From positions 21,573,605 through 21,637,604 of the forward strand of contig CM055113.1 in assembly GCA_029204225.1 (NCBI GenBank): a stretch of DNA of 64,000 nt. The letters are read 5' to 3'. This DNA is from Diphasiastrum complanatum. Its lineage: Eukaryota; Streptophyta; Lycopodiopsida; Lycopodiales; Lycopodiaceae. Positions 20,846 through 32,500 of this stretch are shown piece by piece; position 1 is the stretch's first letter; each line of letters starts with the position of its first letter. Both the position numbers and the translations under genes were made by a program. Below the pieces are notes generated by a model. The model had not been told where the DNA came from. It worked only from the letters and a program-made list of their open reading frames with translations, and did no database searches.

Positions 20846-21047
20846 ATGAGGGATTCCCATCCAAACCAAGAAGCATTTCAATCCAAGCTCGAGAATACTT
20901 GGGTGGAGTTTGGACCCAAAGCTCCTCTAAACGTAATGCCTTGTGCTCAGGTGTCCTTTGTATTTTGGGACCACCTCCAGGAGCATAATGTCCATTCAAT
21001 TTTCTCTCTCCTAGGAATTTGTCATTCTCTTTCCTCTCTCATGTTGA

Positions 21048-21150
21048 ATCCACTTTCTCTCTCCTCTCTCGGTGGAATGCATGTTCTCTTTCCTCTCCGG
21101 TGAAATGCACGTTCTATCTCCTCTCTCCGGTGGAGTGTGCATGTGCTATG
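21048..21150 (+). repeat. Pyrimidine-rich ~32-bp tandem repeats upstream of the P450
   Basis: Three imperfect units each contain CTCTCC(T)CTC, CGGTG(G)A(A/G)TG and a GCA(T/C)GTTCT-like end. They lie 210-310 bp before the P450 start. CT-rich tracts are common near plant promoters. Whether this one is functional is unknown. Confidence 0.6.
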
Positions 21151-21267
21151 TGGCAGCCCGTCATTGGCTGTCCTTGCTGGTGGGTTTGCACTAACGACAA
21201 TAGTACTGCTCATCTCCATATGCATCTCTCCATGCATGCATGTTGTGTGAGTAGCGAACGCAATTGC

Positions 21268-21274
21268 TATAAGA
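21268..21274 (+). promoter_or_regulatory. TATA-like box of the P450 gene
   Basis: TATAAGA lies 87-93 bp upstream of the ATG at 21361. A start of transcription ~30 bp later would give a leader of ~60 nt. Assigned by position and sequence only. Confidence 0.45.
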
Positions 21275-21360
21275 GACTCACATCTTAAGTAGGGAGAAGT
21301 CATAAGGAGCAAATACCCAAAAGAGAATTAGTCTGCACAGGAGGGAGTGAGACTGCGAAC

Positions 21361-23265
21361 ATGGTGCCTTCTGCAGATTTGCAAAAGTGGGGAGGAGTGC
21401 ATGGCAACATGAGTAAGGATATGATATCCATGTTCAGTCCAGGAACATGGATCGCCTTCATCTCAGTCTACGTTTTCATTGTCTTTCTCTTCCGAAAATT
21501 CTACAACACCAACAAAAGCTCAAGCCTTCCACTGCCACCAGGCCCCCGTCCGTGGCCAATTGTAGGATCCATGTTCCAGATTGGCAAGCCTCCTCACCAA
21601 TACTTCACTCAGCTGGCTAAAAAGTATGGATCGTCCATAGTACATGTAAGGTTGGGATATAGTCCCTGGATTGTTGTGCACACTCCCGAGCTAGCTATGG
21701 AGGTTCTCAAAACCCGTGATACGGCTTTTGCATATAGACCTCCAACTGTATTTTCAGAACACTTCAGTTTTGGCTACCAGAATATTGCTTTTAGACAGCA
21801 CACGGATGCTACCTGGCGCCATCTTCGTAAACTTTGTGCCACCAGCCTCTTCACACCCTCTAGCTTGAGAATCTCAGCTGACTTGAGGCAGGAGGAAACT
21901 TCTGCATTGGTTTCTACCATCCGATCTGCTGCTATTAAGGGGGGCAGTACCTTTGTCTTGAAGGCAAGACCAATCTTGTATGAGAGTAACATGAATATGA
22001 TGAGCAGAATAATTTTTGGAAAAAGATATTTTGGAGAGGGTCATTCGTATGGAACAGAGGCTGCTGCATTCCGTATTATGCTGGAGCAAGTGGTGGAAGA
22101 GAGTGGGAAGACTCACCTTGGAGACATGTTTCCGTTGCTGCGTGGAATTGATCTGCAGGGCACGGAAAAGAACTTAAAAGAGCACGTGAGACCAGGAATG
22201 GAGAAATTTTTTGCATCTAGAATCTCTGAGCGCAGGCTGCAGCATCAGCTCGATGGTGGCATTAGAGAGCACACAGATTTCTTAGATACTTTGCTTTCGC
22301 TAAAAGCTGAAGATAGCCTATCTGATATTTGCATAATGGCCTTGCTCTCAGTGAGTAACTTAGTGAAATATTTCAGTTTTCATTGTTTATATGGTTGCCT
22401 TTTATTTTTAAGCAAAGCTAATCAGACCGAGCACCAAGCAGACTAGTACATTCCCCTATTCTATGAAAGCAAGGCTTATTATAATTTATAAGGATAGTAT
22501 CACCAAGTCAATTGGAGAAGTTAGCAAGCAGATTTAACCTGCAAGTACTTAATATGTATATTCAAAACTGCTTACAACTAGGTCAGTAAGCTAATTATAA
22601 ATTGGTTGATGAAAAGACATATTGTACTCTTTTGCATGCAGGACCTTATGTCGGGAGGTTCAGACACAGGGACTGTAACAGTAGAGTGGGCACTCTCTGA
22701 GCTCATTGCCCACCCACAGCAATTTTTGAAAGTACGAGAGGAGATTGACAGCGTCGTCGGACAAAACCGAATGGTCCAAGAATCAGATCTTCCTTATCTG
22801 CCATACCTGCATGCCACTATTAAAGAAACCTTGCGTCTTCATCCACCTGTTCCATTGTTACTTCCCCACTACACTCCTGTGGAATCCCATCTTGGAGGAT
22901 ACAAAGTTCCGGCACGCTCAAACATCATCGTTAATATATGGGCAATCGGTCGCGATCCCCGTGTATGGAGGAATCCAGAAGAATTCAATCCTGATAGATT
23001 TCTGGAAACAGACATGCAATTTGTTGGAGGGAAGCAGTTTCAGCTGCTGGCTTTCTCAGCAGGCAGGAGACAGTGTCCTGGATATCCATTGTCTGCAATC
23101 CAAGTCCCTCATACACTAGCTTCTCTGATTCAAGCATTTGATTGGGGACCTCCAGCAGGTCAGAAACCTGAAGATATTAATATGGATGAGGAGATGGGAC
23201 TTGCGTGCTACAGAACTGTTCCGCTTGAGGCTGCAGTGTCATATAGATTAAAGCTAGATCTCTGA
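21361..23265 (+). CDS. Cytochrome P450, A-type (CYP71 clan), 537 aa, two exons
   Basis: Exon 1 is 21361-22350 (330 codons). The intron is 22351-22641 (GTGAGT...GCAG, phase 0). Exon 2 is 22642-23265. The protein is an ER-anchored haem monooxygenase. Features: a membrane helix at ~res 28-45, the hinge PPGP at 59-62, the C-helix WRHLR at 152-156, the I-helix oxygen-binding GGSDT at 335-339, ExxR in KETLR at 392-395, PDRF at 447-450, and the haem loop FSAGRRQCPG with the iron-ligand Cys475. All key residues are present and the length is normal. The intron just before the I-helix motif is the classic A-type position. The second Met (21409, res 17) would give a more usual short N-terminus, so the first ATG is not certain. 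Substrate and subfamily cannot be told from sequence. It stands alone between transposons. Confidence 0.95.
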
Positions 23266-24795
23266 ACAAGACGTTGTTATTCTAACTTCTATTAGTTCTA
23301 TAGCTTAAGTACTGGGCCTCTGATTAATATTATGTAGACTGTTTAAGGAGATTAGCTTTTGTGATCAACTCATGCGTTGATCAGTTAATATTTGAAGTAA
23401 ATGCTGGGAACATATCTGCAACACGTTATCCGACTCCCCTTTTCTCATGTGCCCCTGGTGTTTCTGATTGGTTATAGCAGGAGCTGCAGGCCGTTAGACT
23501 AAAGGGTGTACTTAGTCAGTTGATAGAGTGTTAATCAAGTTCTTGTTAGTGAAGTACTTTCTTTGCGTAGCTGGGACAAATTACAAGTAGTTCTTGATAG
23601 TGAGTATCAGTTTCTTGGTTTCTTGTGGATCATAGGTCGTGGTAGCCAGACCTCTTGTACATACAATGTATTGATTCTTTATGATTAAATTGTGTGCTAC
23701 GGTTCGAGGACACTCTTACATTGTTGCGTTTATTTATTTTAACACTCCCATTCGTTTGTTTTCTGTCCAGATCATCAGATCACAATCAAGATGAGATATT
23801 TAGCACACATAATCTGGCACACACTCTAGTATTTACTCATATAAGCATATGCATCTAGCGCTTCACACAGTCATTTTTAAAGGGCTCAACACACAGACAG
23901 CTTCCACCGAATATTATTTGCACACAGTCATCACTCAATCACTCCAACTGGAGTTCTTCATCACACAGTCTGATCATGAGCGCTTCAGAATAATCTTGAC
24001 TTCCCGTTTTCATATTAAAGCTTCCAAATAAAATTGGCCGCCTATCGTAATCGATCAATGGCTTCAGAAATGGATGCGTTTTTATACACCTTGTCCATCC
24101 TCCGTGTAAAAAGAGCACAAATTGGTTGACAATATGTATGTAATAAGAACACCCTTTTATTTTTGAGATGATATTTTGCAGTGCTATAGGGAAATCTCCT
24201 TTGAGTTATCCTCAAACAGGCTCAGTTAATTGATGATAATGATGATGATGACACATCCCCTTAGGCTCAGTTGGGTGGCAATGGGCATCCAAAGTTTTTT
24301 TGTTCCACCAAGATGCTTCTTTGGTCCCACATTCCAAAACCAAGATGCATTATGATCTCACAATTTGAGAATTTTTGCCTCCATCTTCAATTCTTTTATT
24401 TCATCAAAAAAGAGTGAGAAGAGCCCACATTGACATGTGCTTTTTTGTCCCATTCTTGGTAGTTTTTGCATCTCTAGATAAAAAACAAAAAAACCATACC
24501 CATATATGAGTGAAAACATTTATTATTAATTTTTTTATTTATATTTTTATGCACCTTTTGGGTGGAAGGTATGCATGTGAAAAAAGTACATGCACTTTTG
24601 GTGCCCAAAAGGATTCCGTAAAAAATATTTGCTTTGAATTGCTTTTTCAATGGATATCGCTCGAGATAGCAACAACTTTTTCTTTAAAAAAAGCAAGAAG
24701 TAATTTATGTATAGCAATTAGAGCCACCAGTCACATACGTGCTGCTCAAACTTCTAAGGATGAATCTACGATATCAGGGACATCCCCTCCAAACT
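23266..24795. other. P450 3' flank, no further gene
   Basis: 3'-UTR and intergenic DNA. There is a short (ATG)n-like run near 24231-24250. A frame at 24510-24803 is hydrophobic or low in quality and has no homologue I recognise. Confidence 0.5.
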
Positions 24796-24799
24796 CCAT

Positions 24800-25800
24800 T
24801 TGAGAGAGAAATTCTTCTCCCTGAGAATGTCTGAAGTAGTAAGTGTTTTGAGCCATATCAACACTTTTCAAAATCTTATGGAGCAGCAGATGACTGCAAT
24901 TGGCTCAGTCATAGAAGATATCGATGCTGATATGACTCTATTATCGAGTCTTCTTGAGGCCTATGAGAATTGGATACTAGCAATTTAGATCAGGAGCAGA
25001 TCACCTTTTCAAGAGTGATTTCATTGGTTCAACAAGAGGAGGCTAGAAGAATTGCATCCTCCTCAAGCACAGGGTCGGATCCTCAAGCTCTATATTCTTA
25101 AAATTAGAACTTCAGATCCAAAAAGAAGAACAATATGCAGTCTAGGTCAAATTTTGACTCTAGATTGAATTTTGGCTCTAGGTCGAATTCTAGCTTAGGG
25201 TTGAATTCGAACTCTTCATCTTTCCAACCAATGTAGAAACTATTCTGCAGATACTGCAAGAGAACTGGACATGAGATCAAAGACTACAGAACTTTGAAAT
25301 TTCAACAATGAGAAGAAGAAGCAGTTTCAACAACAAGCAAATTCTACCTCAACCAGTTTTTCGACACAACAACAAGAGGAAGATGAAACAACCTTTATGA
25401 CCAAGGTCGGAGAACAATAGGATATTGATTCCTGGTATCTCGATCATGGAACAACTCAACACATGACTCACCATCAAGACTGGTTCAAAGATTATAAATC
25501 TTTTATCCACTCTTGAGTTGTGCAATTTGGAGACACTCATCACATTCGATTTAAGGTGAAGGAATAGTCAGAATCAAATTTCAAAAAGGTAAAGTCAAGT
25601 TGCTGTCCAGCATTCTCCAGGTTCCAAATCCAAGCAAGAATCTACTCTTAGTTAGCAGAATCATTGATTCAGTTTGAAGGGTCGAATTCGATACAAACGG
25701 CTGCACCATCCTTGACAAATCCCGAAAAGTTTTAGACTTCAAGAGAAGAAGTCAGCCACTGTTTGGTGTGTCTATTGTCAAAAATTTGTGGGAATGTTTG
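24800..25800 (+). pseudogene. Copia gag-protease remnant (plus)
   Basis: The gag segment 24800-24988 (HINTFQNLMEQQMTAIG, LLSSLLEAYENW) is followed, with stops, by a damaged zinc knuckle CRYCKRTGHEIKDY at ~25256 (last Cys now Tyr). The protease active-site region reads WYLDHGTTQHMTHH near 25435, with the usual DSG/DSAAT altered to DHG. The tail ILQVPNPSKNLLLVSR is near 25615. At least eight stops. Related in sequence to the gag at 4.6-5.4 kb. Confidence 0.8.
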
Positions 25801-26295
25801 AAAGTTTGATGAGTGAGCTTGGTGTAGTATCAAAAGCGCCACAACGGCAGAACGTTTAAATTGAATGATTCACAGATGCACAATGAAACGATACAGTAGT
25901 GGGACTGAAATTTGCACTCTAGTTATTATCAACAATGAGTACATTGCTTAAAGTAAAAACTTCAGCTTGTTGAGCATGATAACGTTGGCTACAGAAAAAC
26001 TCAAATAATCAGAAGAAGTTTTCTGCTGAAGATTTTAGGATTGATATCCTACAAAATATTTACAACTACCTTTTGTTGCAATTATTACAACCACCTTGTT
26101 GTACAAAGTGGGCGGACTGTCAACGTGAAGTACTCAGAAAATATAGAGTTGTTCGAATTGATCCGGTATAAAAAATTCTCGAAAATTTGATGCTGAATTC
26201 TTCGATCCTTTGCTCAAAAAATTGAGTCTTTTGTTTCTGGTTTTTCAGGATGCTCAGTATTGAATGGATTTGAGGCTGAGCATCGAATTCTAACT
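25801..26295 (-). repeat. Probable 3' LTR with polypurine tract (minus)
   Basis: On - the RNase H tail is followed by a purine run with AAGGGGGAG (about 26296-26304) and then non-coding DNA towards 25801. This is the expected position of a 3' LTR. No partner LTR was identified, so the limits are approximate. Confidence 0.4.
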
Positions 26296-26304
26296 CCCCC
26301 TTAA

Positions 26305-26515
26305 TGTGGATCCTTAAAACTTTTGACTTTTAGATTCAACATGTTGTTGAATCTGAGGTGGTGTTCTTTTGACAAAGCCTTTATGAAGTAATATGCTGCC
26401 ATTAATTATGTCTTGCATTAGACTAATGATACCTCCTTGCTTTGCACTTTTTCTCTCAAATAGTGATATTTGATTTCGATATGCTTGCTTTGATAATGAA
26501 ATCTCTGAGAGAGAG
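26305..26515 (-). pseudogene. Copia RNase H tail (minus)
   Basis: Minus-strand translation gives SKHIEIKYHYLREKVQ and, after stops, a degenerate version of the DxxTKxL ending (FIKALSKE). Its upstream side stops abruptly in a (GA)n run at 26504-26522, where Gypsy gag sequence begins, so the RT is absent. Confidence 0.75.
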
Positions 26516-26518
26516 AGA

Positions 26519-26881
26519 GAGGGGTGTTGCACACTCTACTTTAAGATGCCTGAAGCGCTCGATGTAGGTGCGTACGGACTCTCTGCTATCCATATTGATC
26601 TGAGTCAATTGGATGAAAGGGCTTTCAGTGAGCTTGGAGGGTTTAAACCTTTTGATGAGTGTTGCGGTGATGGTCTTCCAAGACGTGTTGTCCAGATGTT
26701 CAAGGTCTAAAAACCATTCCTTGGCGTCACCTTGAAGAATCATAGGAAACAGCCTCACCTTTTCGGTTTTAGAGCTGTCGCCATAAAACTTACAAGCGTT
26801 GTCAAAATCCTGGAGGAATCTGACTAGGTTTGAGTCCCCATCATACTTCGGCGCATTGATTCGCAGAATCCTCTTCTCCAC
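26519..26881 (-). pseudogene. Ty3/Gypsy-type gag fragment (Retrotrans_gag)
   Basis: The minus frame from ATG 26881 encodes KYDGDSNLVRFLQDFD, GDAKEWFLDLEHLDNTSW and DSRESVRTYIERFRHL. This matches the Retrotrans_gag core (W-F-x-L, F..RF, E.V..Y..RF) of Gypsy elements and not the Copia UBN2 type. The open frame runs on into the GA run and the Copia RNase H tail in another frame, a chimeric junction. It is the only Gypsy coding piece recognised in the window. Confidence 0.8.
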
Positions 26882-27336
26882 TCATGAAGGTTGTTGATTT
26901 ACACTTGTTGTCATCGTGATCTAGTAGATATTTGATGCACTTAGGTGATGGGTGATGGATGTTGATATCGACAGATTTGGCAAACTTATCGTGACAGATC
27001 TATGGCTTTCTACTAGGACACTTCTACGACATTCCCTACTAGAGGTGCCTAAGGCTATCAAACCAGATTCATCATGATAGGGTTGTCGGCAATGATATGT
27101 ACAATTCTAGGTCCGAAGTGTATCTTCAAGAGCTTGGATTCTCTTGAGTGGAATCAAGGTGTGACAAAAAGGCTCGTACAAATGCTAACCGTGCCAAAAA
27201 CAGGTGGTGCAAATGACAATAGTACTTGCACAATACTCACACTACCTATTATTGGCAAGATCAGTCTTTTTTTTTTTTTGAATTGTCTCACCTTCTCTAG
27301 TAATCTTGTAGCTGAGAGTCTGAATATCATGGAATT
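26882..27336. other. No gene recognised
   Basis: Probably the leader of the Gypsy fragment on -. No primer-binding site or LTR terminus was recognised. A T-run lies at 27268-27278. Confidence 0.4.
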
Positions 27337-27356
27337 ACTCGCACAATTGTGCGAGT
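27337..27356. repeat. Perfect 20-bp palindrome
   Basis: ACTCGCACAATTGTGCGAGT is its own reverse complement. After one mismatch the symmetry continues four more bases each side (GAAT/ATTC). It consists of two back-to-back copies of the motif that is scattered through 27.7-28.6 kb. Confidence 0.97.
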
Positions 27357-27719
27357 GATTCCTAACCTAATCAACTCAAATTGATCACGGAGCACGGGAC
27401 TTATAGAAAAATTGCTAAGGACCTATTCGCATAGGTGATTTTTCGATAAATTTTGGTGTTTCCGAGAGGTTTGCAATTTGTGTGACTTGCACAAATATGG
27501 CTTTGAGTTATGTCACCAATTTGGGCATTCCAACTGTTAATATTAGTGTCCTACAAATATGGCTTTGGGTTATGTCATTAGAGGGAGTACTTGCTCACTT
27601 CATTAGGGTGTAGATTAGCTTACCACACATTGATTTTCAGGTTGGGTGAGTGGTTTACTTGTTGAAATATCTCGGCTGGGATTAAGCACAGTTGACTCCT
27701 AATTGTGTACCCGCATACT

Positions 27720-28560
27720 TGACTCGGAAGGTTTACGAACTCACACAACTGACTTTTGAGAGTTTCTGAACTCGCACAGTCAATGGAAAGCGAATGTTTG
27801 GTTTAATGGAAAGCTATTCACAGAATAACATAAGGAAAACCAAAATGCATTCGCACAAAATTTGCACAATATCCTACAGTGTTTGAGGGCGGATTCTTGC
27901 ACAAAACATGTCAAAATGACTCGCACAGGGTTGAAAAGATGACTCACACAGAGTTGGAAGATGACTCGCACAGACCTGAAAATGACTTGCACAGGTTTGA
28001 AAGGTTCCCAAAAGAACTAGAAAATGACTCACATAGGGGAACAAAATGACTCGCACAAACCTGAAAAATTCAAAAAATAAGTTAAAATGAGTCGCACAGA
28101 TCTAAATAATGCAAAAAACAAGTCAAAATGACTCGCACACCTCAAGAATGACTCGCACCCTCGTACAACACAAAAATGACGCACAACACAATGGTAGAGG
28201 TAATGATGCAGAATCAACAAAAATGACTCGCACAATGTCTTGGGACCTCGGAAAGAATTCGCATAATGGTCAAGTGGCTAGTACAGAGACTTACCTATCC
28301 AGAAATATCTTGTGCAAGTTTTGATAAGTTATTTGCATAGTTGTGCGAGTCGTTTAAACCCTAGATCACTCAAAAATTTCAACTTCAAGGAAAAAATTAC
28401 TAGAACACTCTGGAGCAAACTCGCACATATTATTTTGGGGTGCAAACTGATATTTGGAAGAATATTTCATGTTGTGCGAATTGTGGAAGGGTGTATTTTC
28501 TAGCACATGTTAAAAATTCAAGTCAAAATGTCTTCTGATAAGGTACTCGCCCACTTCCCA
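27720..28560. repeat. Dispersed array of the ACTCGCACA motif
   Basis: The phrase AAATGACTCGCACA or close variants occurs about 14 times in 840 bp at irregular spacings, for example near 27770, 27911, 27961, 28046, 28126, 28148, 28222 and 28417, with inverted copies (TGTGCGAGT) near 28342 and 28474. Open minus frames here only echo the repeat (CESF/CASHF) and are not genes. Confidence 0.85.
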
Positions 28561-29476
28561 ATGTTATAGATCCTTATATTTTGGAGGGTTCGATTTTTTC
28601 TTATTGCTTAGAAACCCTTTTGGGTTTTAATGGCCTCAAATGAGTACATGTTCATCATTTCCATAAACTTACATGACTATTATCGTCTGCATAAAGATTA
28701 ACCCAATGGTTGCAAATTCACCTGCAGAATGGAAAGTTGAAGTTTTCCTGGACAGTAGCCTTTGGGCATCATGGGCTGTTTGAGGCATGCTTTGGATGTT
28801 CCAATGATGGTAGTGTTGAAAAGGCAGTCCTAGCAGCATAACAGATCAATTTGCCATAGCAATGGCTGAAATTTGCGTGGTAGCGTGGGCTGTAACGACA
28901 AATCAGAATGAGCAAGATTTATTTTATGGTGGCACCCTTTTTGATTGTGGATGTGCGAGTACCTGGCTTGGCTCTGTAAGCCATAAACTTGAATTTTGAT
29001 TGATATCTCACCTAGTTGGAGCCATAGCCGGTTTGGATGCCGAAGATACAACAACATTTTTAGTTTGAATTGTTGGATTTAGGATGTAGAAGAAAAAGAG
29101 TAAAATTAGAAACCACAAAAAAAATGATATTGAATTAGTTACTTCATATTTCCCTAGTCATCTACAATTGTGATAGGCTCTCCAAACCTTTGATACTTAC
29201 TCAGTGCTGAAAATACTTCTACTGGGAGCAGTGTGGACTTGTGGACAAAAGTATGGGTTTCACACGTGAGTCCCAGCACCTGGAGAAAGATAAAATATAT
29301 GTGTTTGCATGGCATGCAGGTTATGTCCATGACCAGTACATAGGATTCTATATACTCATAGCCTTGGATACACGGTACTCCAGTGAAACAAGCTATTAGT
29401 TATGCCACATCATACTGGACGTGAGTACCCAAAAGTAACGAATATTCTTGTGAGGCCCAGAACACACTAAATGGAG
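28561..29476. other. No gene recognised
   Basis: One more inverted motif copy occurs near 28955 (TGTGCGAGTACC). Otherwise unassigned DNA, possibly the LTR side of a damaged element. No boundary is visible. Confidence 0.4.
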
Positions 29477-30590
29477 TTAGTACAAGGTTTGGGACCATAT
29501 GTGCATGTGTAGAGTTATCAATAGCAATTTACAAACATGATTCATGCTAGTTAGAGATTTGGGAAGACCAAAAACAACTTGCCTCTTTTCTATCACCTCC
29601 AATGACTTGGAGTTGAGATGCCCCAATCTCTTGTGCCATATCTCTTGCATTGAAAATTGCTCCTTTTCCATACATCCAACTTGGTTAGCAACAACACAAG
29701 CATAGTTTGAACAACTTACCTTGCCTCTTCCCTTGTGCAATCAATTGAATTTTCTTCTTGATCAACAAGCATCACCATCAAACTCTACCTTGAAACCCTT
29801 GTCAATCATTTGAGTCACAATAAGAAGATTATTAGTGATAGCTGGAATATTGAATAAAAAATCTTTCAAATGAATTTCACATTCCTATTGATAGAGAGAG
29901 AGAGATAGGAATTGAGCCAATGCCTTTGATTGCACACTCACCATCATTGGCGATCTAGATCACCTTCTTGTCACCTTCAAATGCCATCAATGATGAATAA
30001 CACTCCTTATGAAATGTCATATGTGATGTAGCTCCGCTATCAATCCACCAAGGATAAATATCTCTATGATTAGCCAACAAGCATGATGACATAACAAAAA
30101 CATCATTTCGAAGTTCTTCATAAACACCATCTTCATCAAGAGTTAGATTGGTTTTCTTCTCACCTTGATCTCTTTTCTTCTTGAAGCAATCACTAGAAAA
30201 TGTACTTTGACTACACAATAGGAACATCTTGGCCGAGACCTATCTTTCTTCTTTCCAACAAAAGTAGAAGGCTTACCTCGATATTGCCCTTTTGACCATT
30301 TGCCTTTGCCCTTGCCCTTGAACTTGCCTTTTCATAACATTGCTTCCTCCTCTCCAACTTGAGATGTAGAAGATGATCCTCCTTTTTTTTGGAGTCTAAA
30401 CTCTTTAGCCACCAAGACCTTTTGCAAGTACTCCATACTTTGCAATGTCTTTTGAATAGTTAAACTTTGAGCCAAGTTAGCATGATCATCCAATAAGCCA
30501 TTAAGAACAACTTGAACAAGCTCCACATCCTTAATGCTTTCACCAATACATGCCAAAATATCTCAACTAAACTAGTTAATTTTTTCACAG
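29477..30590 (-). pseudogene. Copia gag-protease-preintegrase fragment (minus)
   Basis: Reading leftward: gag core CIGESIKDVELVQVVLNGLLDDHANL (30556-30332; cf. CIDESIKDGEIVQVMLNGLLDEHANL of the 9.75-kb element, quoted in part), a lost zinc knuckle, the protease WWIDSGATSHM near 30040, and the GAG-pre-integrase phrase IWHKRLGHLNSKSL at ~29645. It has stops and frame changes throughout. It is cut off at ~30590, where it meets LTR-bearing unit B. Confidence 0.85.
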
Positions 30591-30599
30591 AATGTCAAC

Positions 30600-32390
30600 A
30601 AGCTCCAGCTACCTTCAGGGTGTACATCTCAGGCTCATGTGTGAGCTCCATACAGAACACAAATATTTTCTCTAATTTTTTAGTAACCTCATATTCCTCT
30701 CATATGTACAATGACACTAATAGTCACATTTGATCTTTTGAATTTTCCTAGGTCTTCGCGATGCATGTAGCTCCTTTACAATGACACTTGAAAAAGGTGA
30801 ATAGAAACATGTGTAACATATTGTACAGGTTGTTTCAAATCTCCTCTAACTATGGTACATTTTAATCTTGTTTATGTTGACCCAATGCTTAAAAATCACA
30901 TAATTCAATTCAACTAGCTTTATCGTGTTGTTTTCATACAATTTAAATCTTGCAGCCAACAATTATTTAACTCGTGTGAAGCATCAACCACAACTAAACT
31001 TATTCATTTTTTTACACCTCCAATGTGCCCATCTTCCAAGCACTGAAATCTATTGTCCGTATAAGATATCACCCATGGTTCTCAATTAGTACTTTCCACC
31101 TTATGTTCAATGAGATCGCATTTTGATTTTAAATATGACCGAACAATTGCAGGTAGCTCACTTTCTTTAACAGTCCATTTAGAAGCTGCCTCACACCAAG
31201 AAGGACATCTACTACACATATTATCAGTAAAGCTATTTGAGATTTGATACCGCTTAAATGCATCTAGTTGTGATAAACTAATACCATATTCCTCTTTCAT
31301 GTAATCCAATATTGTGTTCCCCATGTTTTGCCTATTTTTTGTTAGGTCATAGTATTATTTCAAAAACAAGACATTATCGAGAAACTCAAAGGATTCTTTC
31401 TGAAGAAACTTAATGTTTCTAGCCACAAAACTTTGATAGCTTTCGAGTTCGTGTATGCAGAAATGCACAGAAAGGACCAACATGTCCTTGTATCTGTAGA
31501 AATACAAAGGAACTGCCCAAAGACAGAAACCGCCCAAGACCATAACCGCTACATAATGGTTTCAATGAAGAAAGACACGAAGGTCAAACAAACGAAGACT
31601 TGAAGATGAAGATCCAAAGTTCGAAGGCCAAAGGAGCTCAAAACACCCGAAGATCAAAAGACGACAGATCTTCATGCTCCAAGTACAAAGGAGATCAAGC
31701 CAAGTACCAAGATGAGTACCACCTCCACGGACAATGGCGATGACAATCTGAGTGCCATTAGAACATTCTTTATCAGCCGTTCTTGTAATCACTAATTAAC
31801 TTAAACCTTTTTCTCTCTATCCATATAAACAGATCAAACACGAGATAATCGATTGAACATCAAATTGGTTGAACACCAATGTGAGCTAGGCATAGAACTA
31901 TCAGCCAATGTCCAAGAGCCCGCTAGTAAGTGAGATTGTCTGATATAGTCCGTGAGAGACATAGTATCTCTTGCACCGATGTGCTAGGTGGGTTTGTCAC
32001 ACAACGCTCTAGAAAAGATCACTAATAATATAGTAGCTGTTATGCACATGCTTATCTTTGTCTTGAATGATATCAAATATTTTTGATGTATGATTCTCGT
32101 ACATGTTCAGCTATTTATCTTTATTTTGCACATTGGCTCATTCTTGTTGAATGCTTAAACACATCTCAAATGTAGGTCTATAGTGTTTGTCTATACTCTA
32201 AAAGATTGTAGATCTGATCTAACAAGCAATAGCCACTAGTAAAAAATCGAACTCTATCTGGGTACAGCGAACCTGATTGTTTCATGTTAAGATACATATC
32301 AATTGCATTAGAGTAACAAAGGTCCGAAGAGTGCGAACACGAATGAGAATCCCTCTCAGTTTCATTTTGTGTATCCATTCACCCCAATAG
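30600..32390 (+). repeat. LTR-bearing unit B (inverted copy of 17.95-19.69 kb)
   Basis: This unit is reverse-complement homologous to unit A over its length and ends at the primer-binding site at 32391. The left limit at about 30595-30600 coincides with the end of the gag fragment of another Copia family, so the unit either inserted there or was brought there by rearrangement. Confidence 0.75.
31082..31543 (-). pseudogene. Conserved ORF antisense to the LTR unit (copy B)
   Basis: Counterpart of the 182-aa frame of unit A. The minus frame from ~31543 to 31082 is open except for one TAA near 31354, where copy A has Glu. Shared phrases include ESYQSFVARNIKFLQK, NMGNTILDY, EEYGISLSQ and SWCEAASKWTVKESELP. 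The two reading-frame pieces are in the same frame, so there is no indel between them. The function is unknown. Confidence 0.5.
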
Positions 32391-32402
32391 TGGTATCAGA
32401 GT
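32391..32402 (+). other. Primer-binding site, unit B
   Basis: TGGTATCAGAGT follows the LTR end and precedes the gag start at 32501 by about 100 bp. It differs at one base from the TGGTATCAGAGC sites at 5.6, 50.5 and 51.9 kb. Confidence 0.85.
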
Positions 32403-32500
32403 GTCCTAACTATTGGGACTCAACAAGAGCTATCAGATCCAAAAGATCATACATTCAGAACAAGGAGTCAAAAACAGGCTAAAAAACATAGTTCACAACG

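Noticed and set aside
21022-21312. Minus-strand 96-codon ORF upstream of the P450
   Set aside because: Low complexity from the pyrimidine-rich tandem repeat (Arg/Glu-rich antisense).
24510-24803. 97-codon ORF downstream of the P450
   Set aside because: Poor composition, no motif and no splice or promoter support. It ends where the Copia gag remnant begins.
27780-28324. Overlapping ORFs with repeated CESF/CASHF phrases
   Set aside because: These echo the ACTCGCACA motif array; no start context or homology.
27720-28560. Possible CRISPR-like array (short repeats with variable spacers)
   Set aside because: The word is only 9-14 bp, spacing is irregular, both orientations occur and the DNA is plant nuclear.
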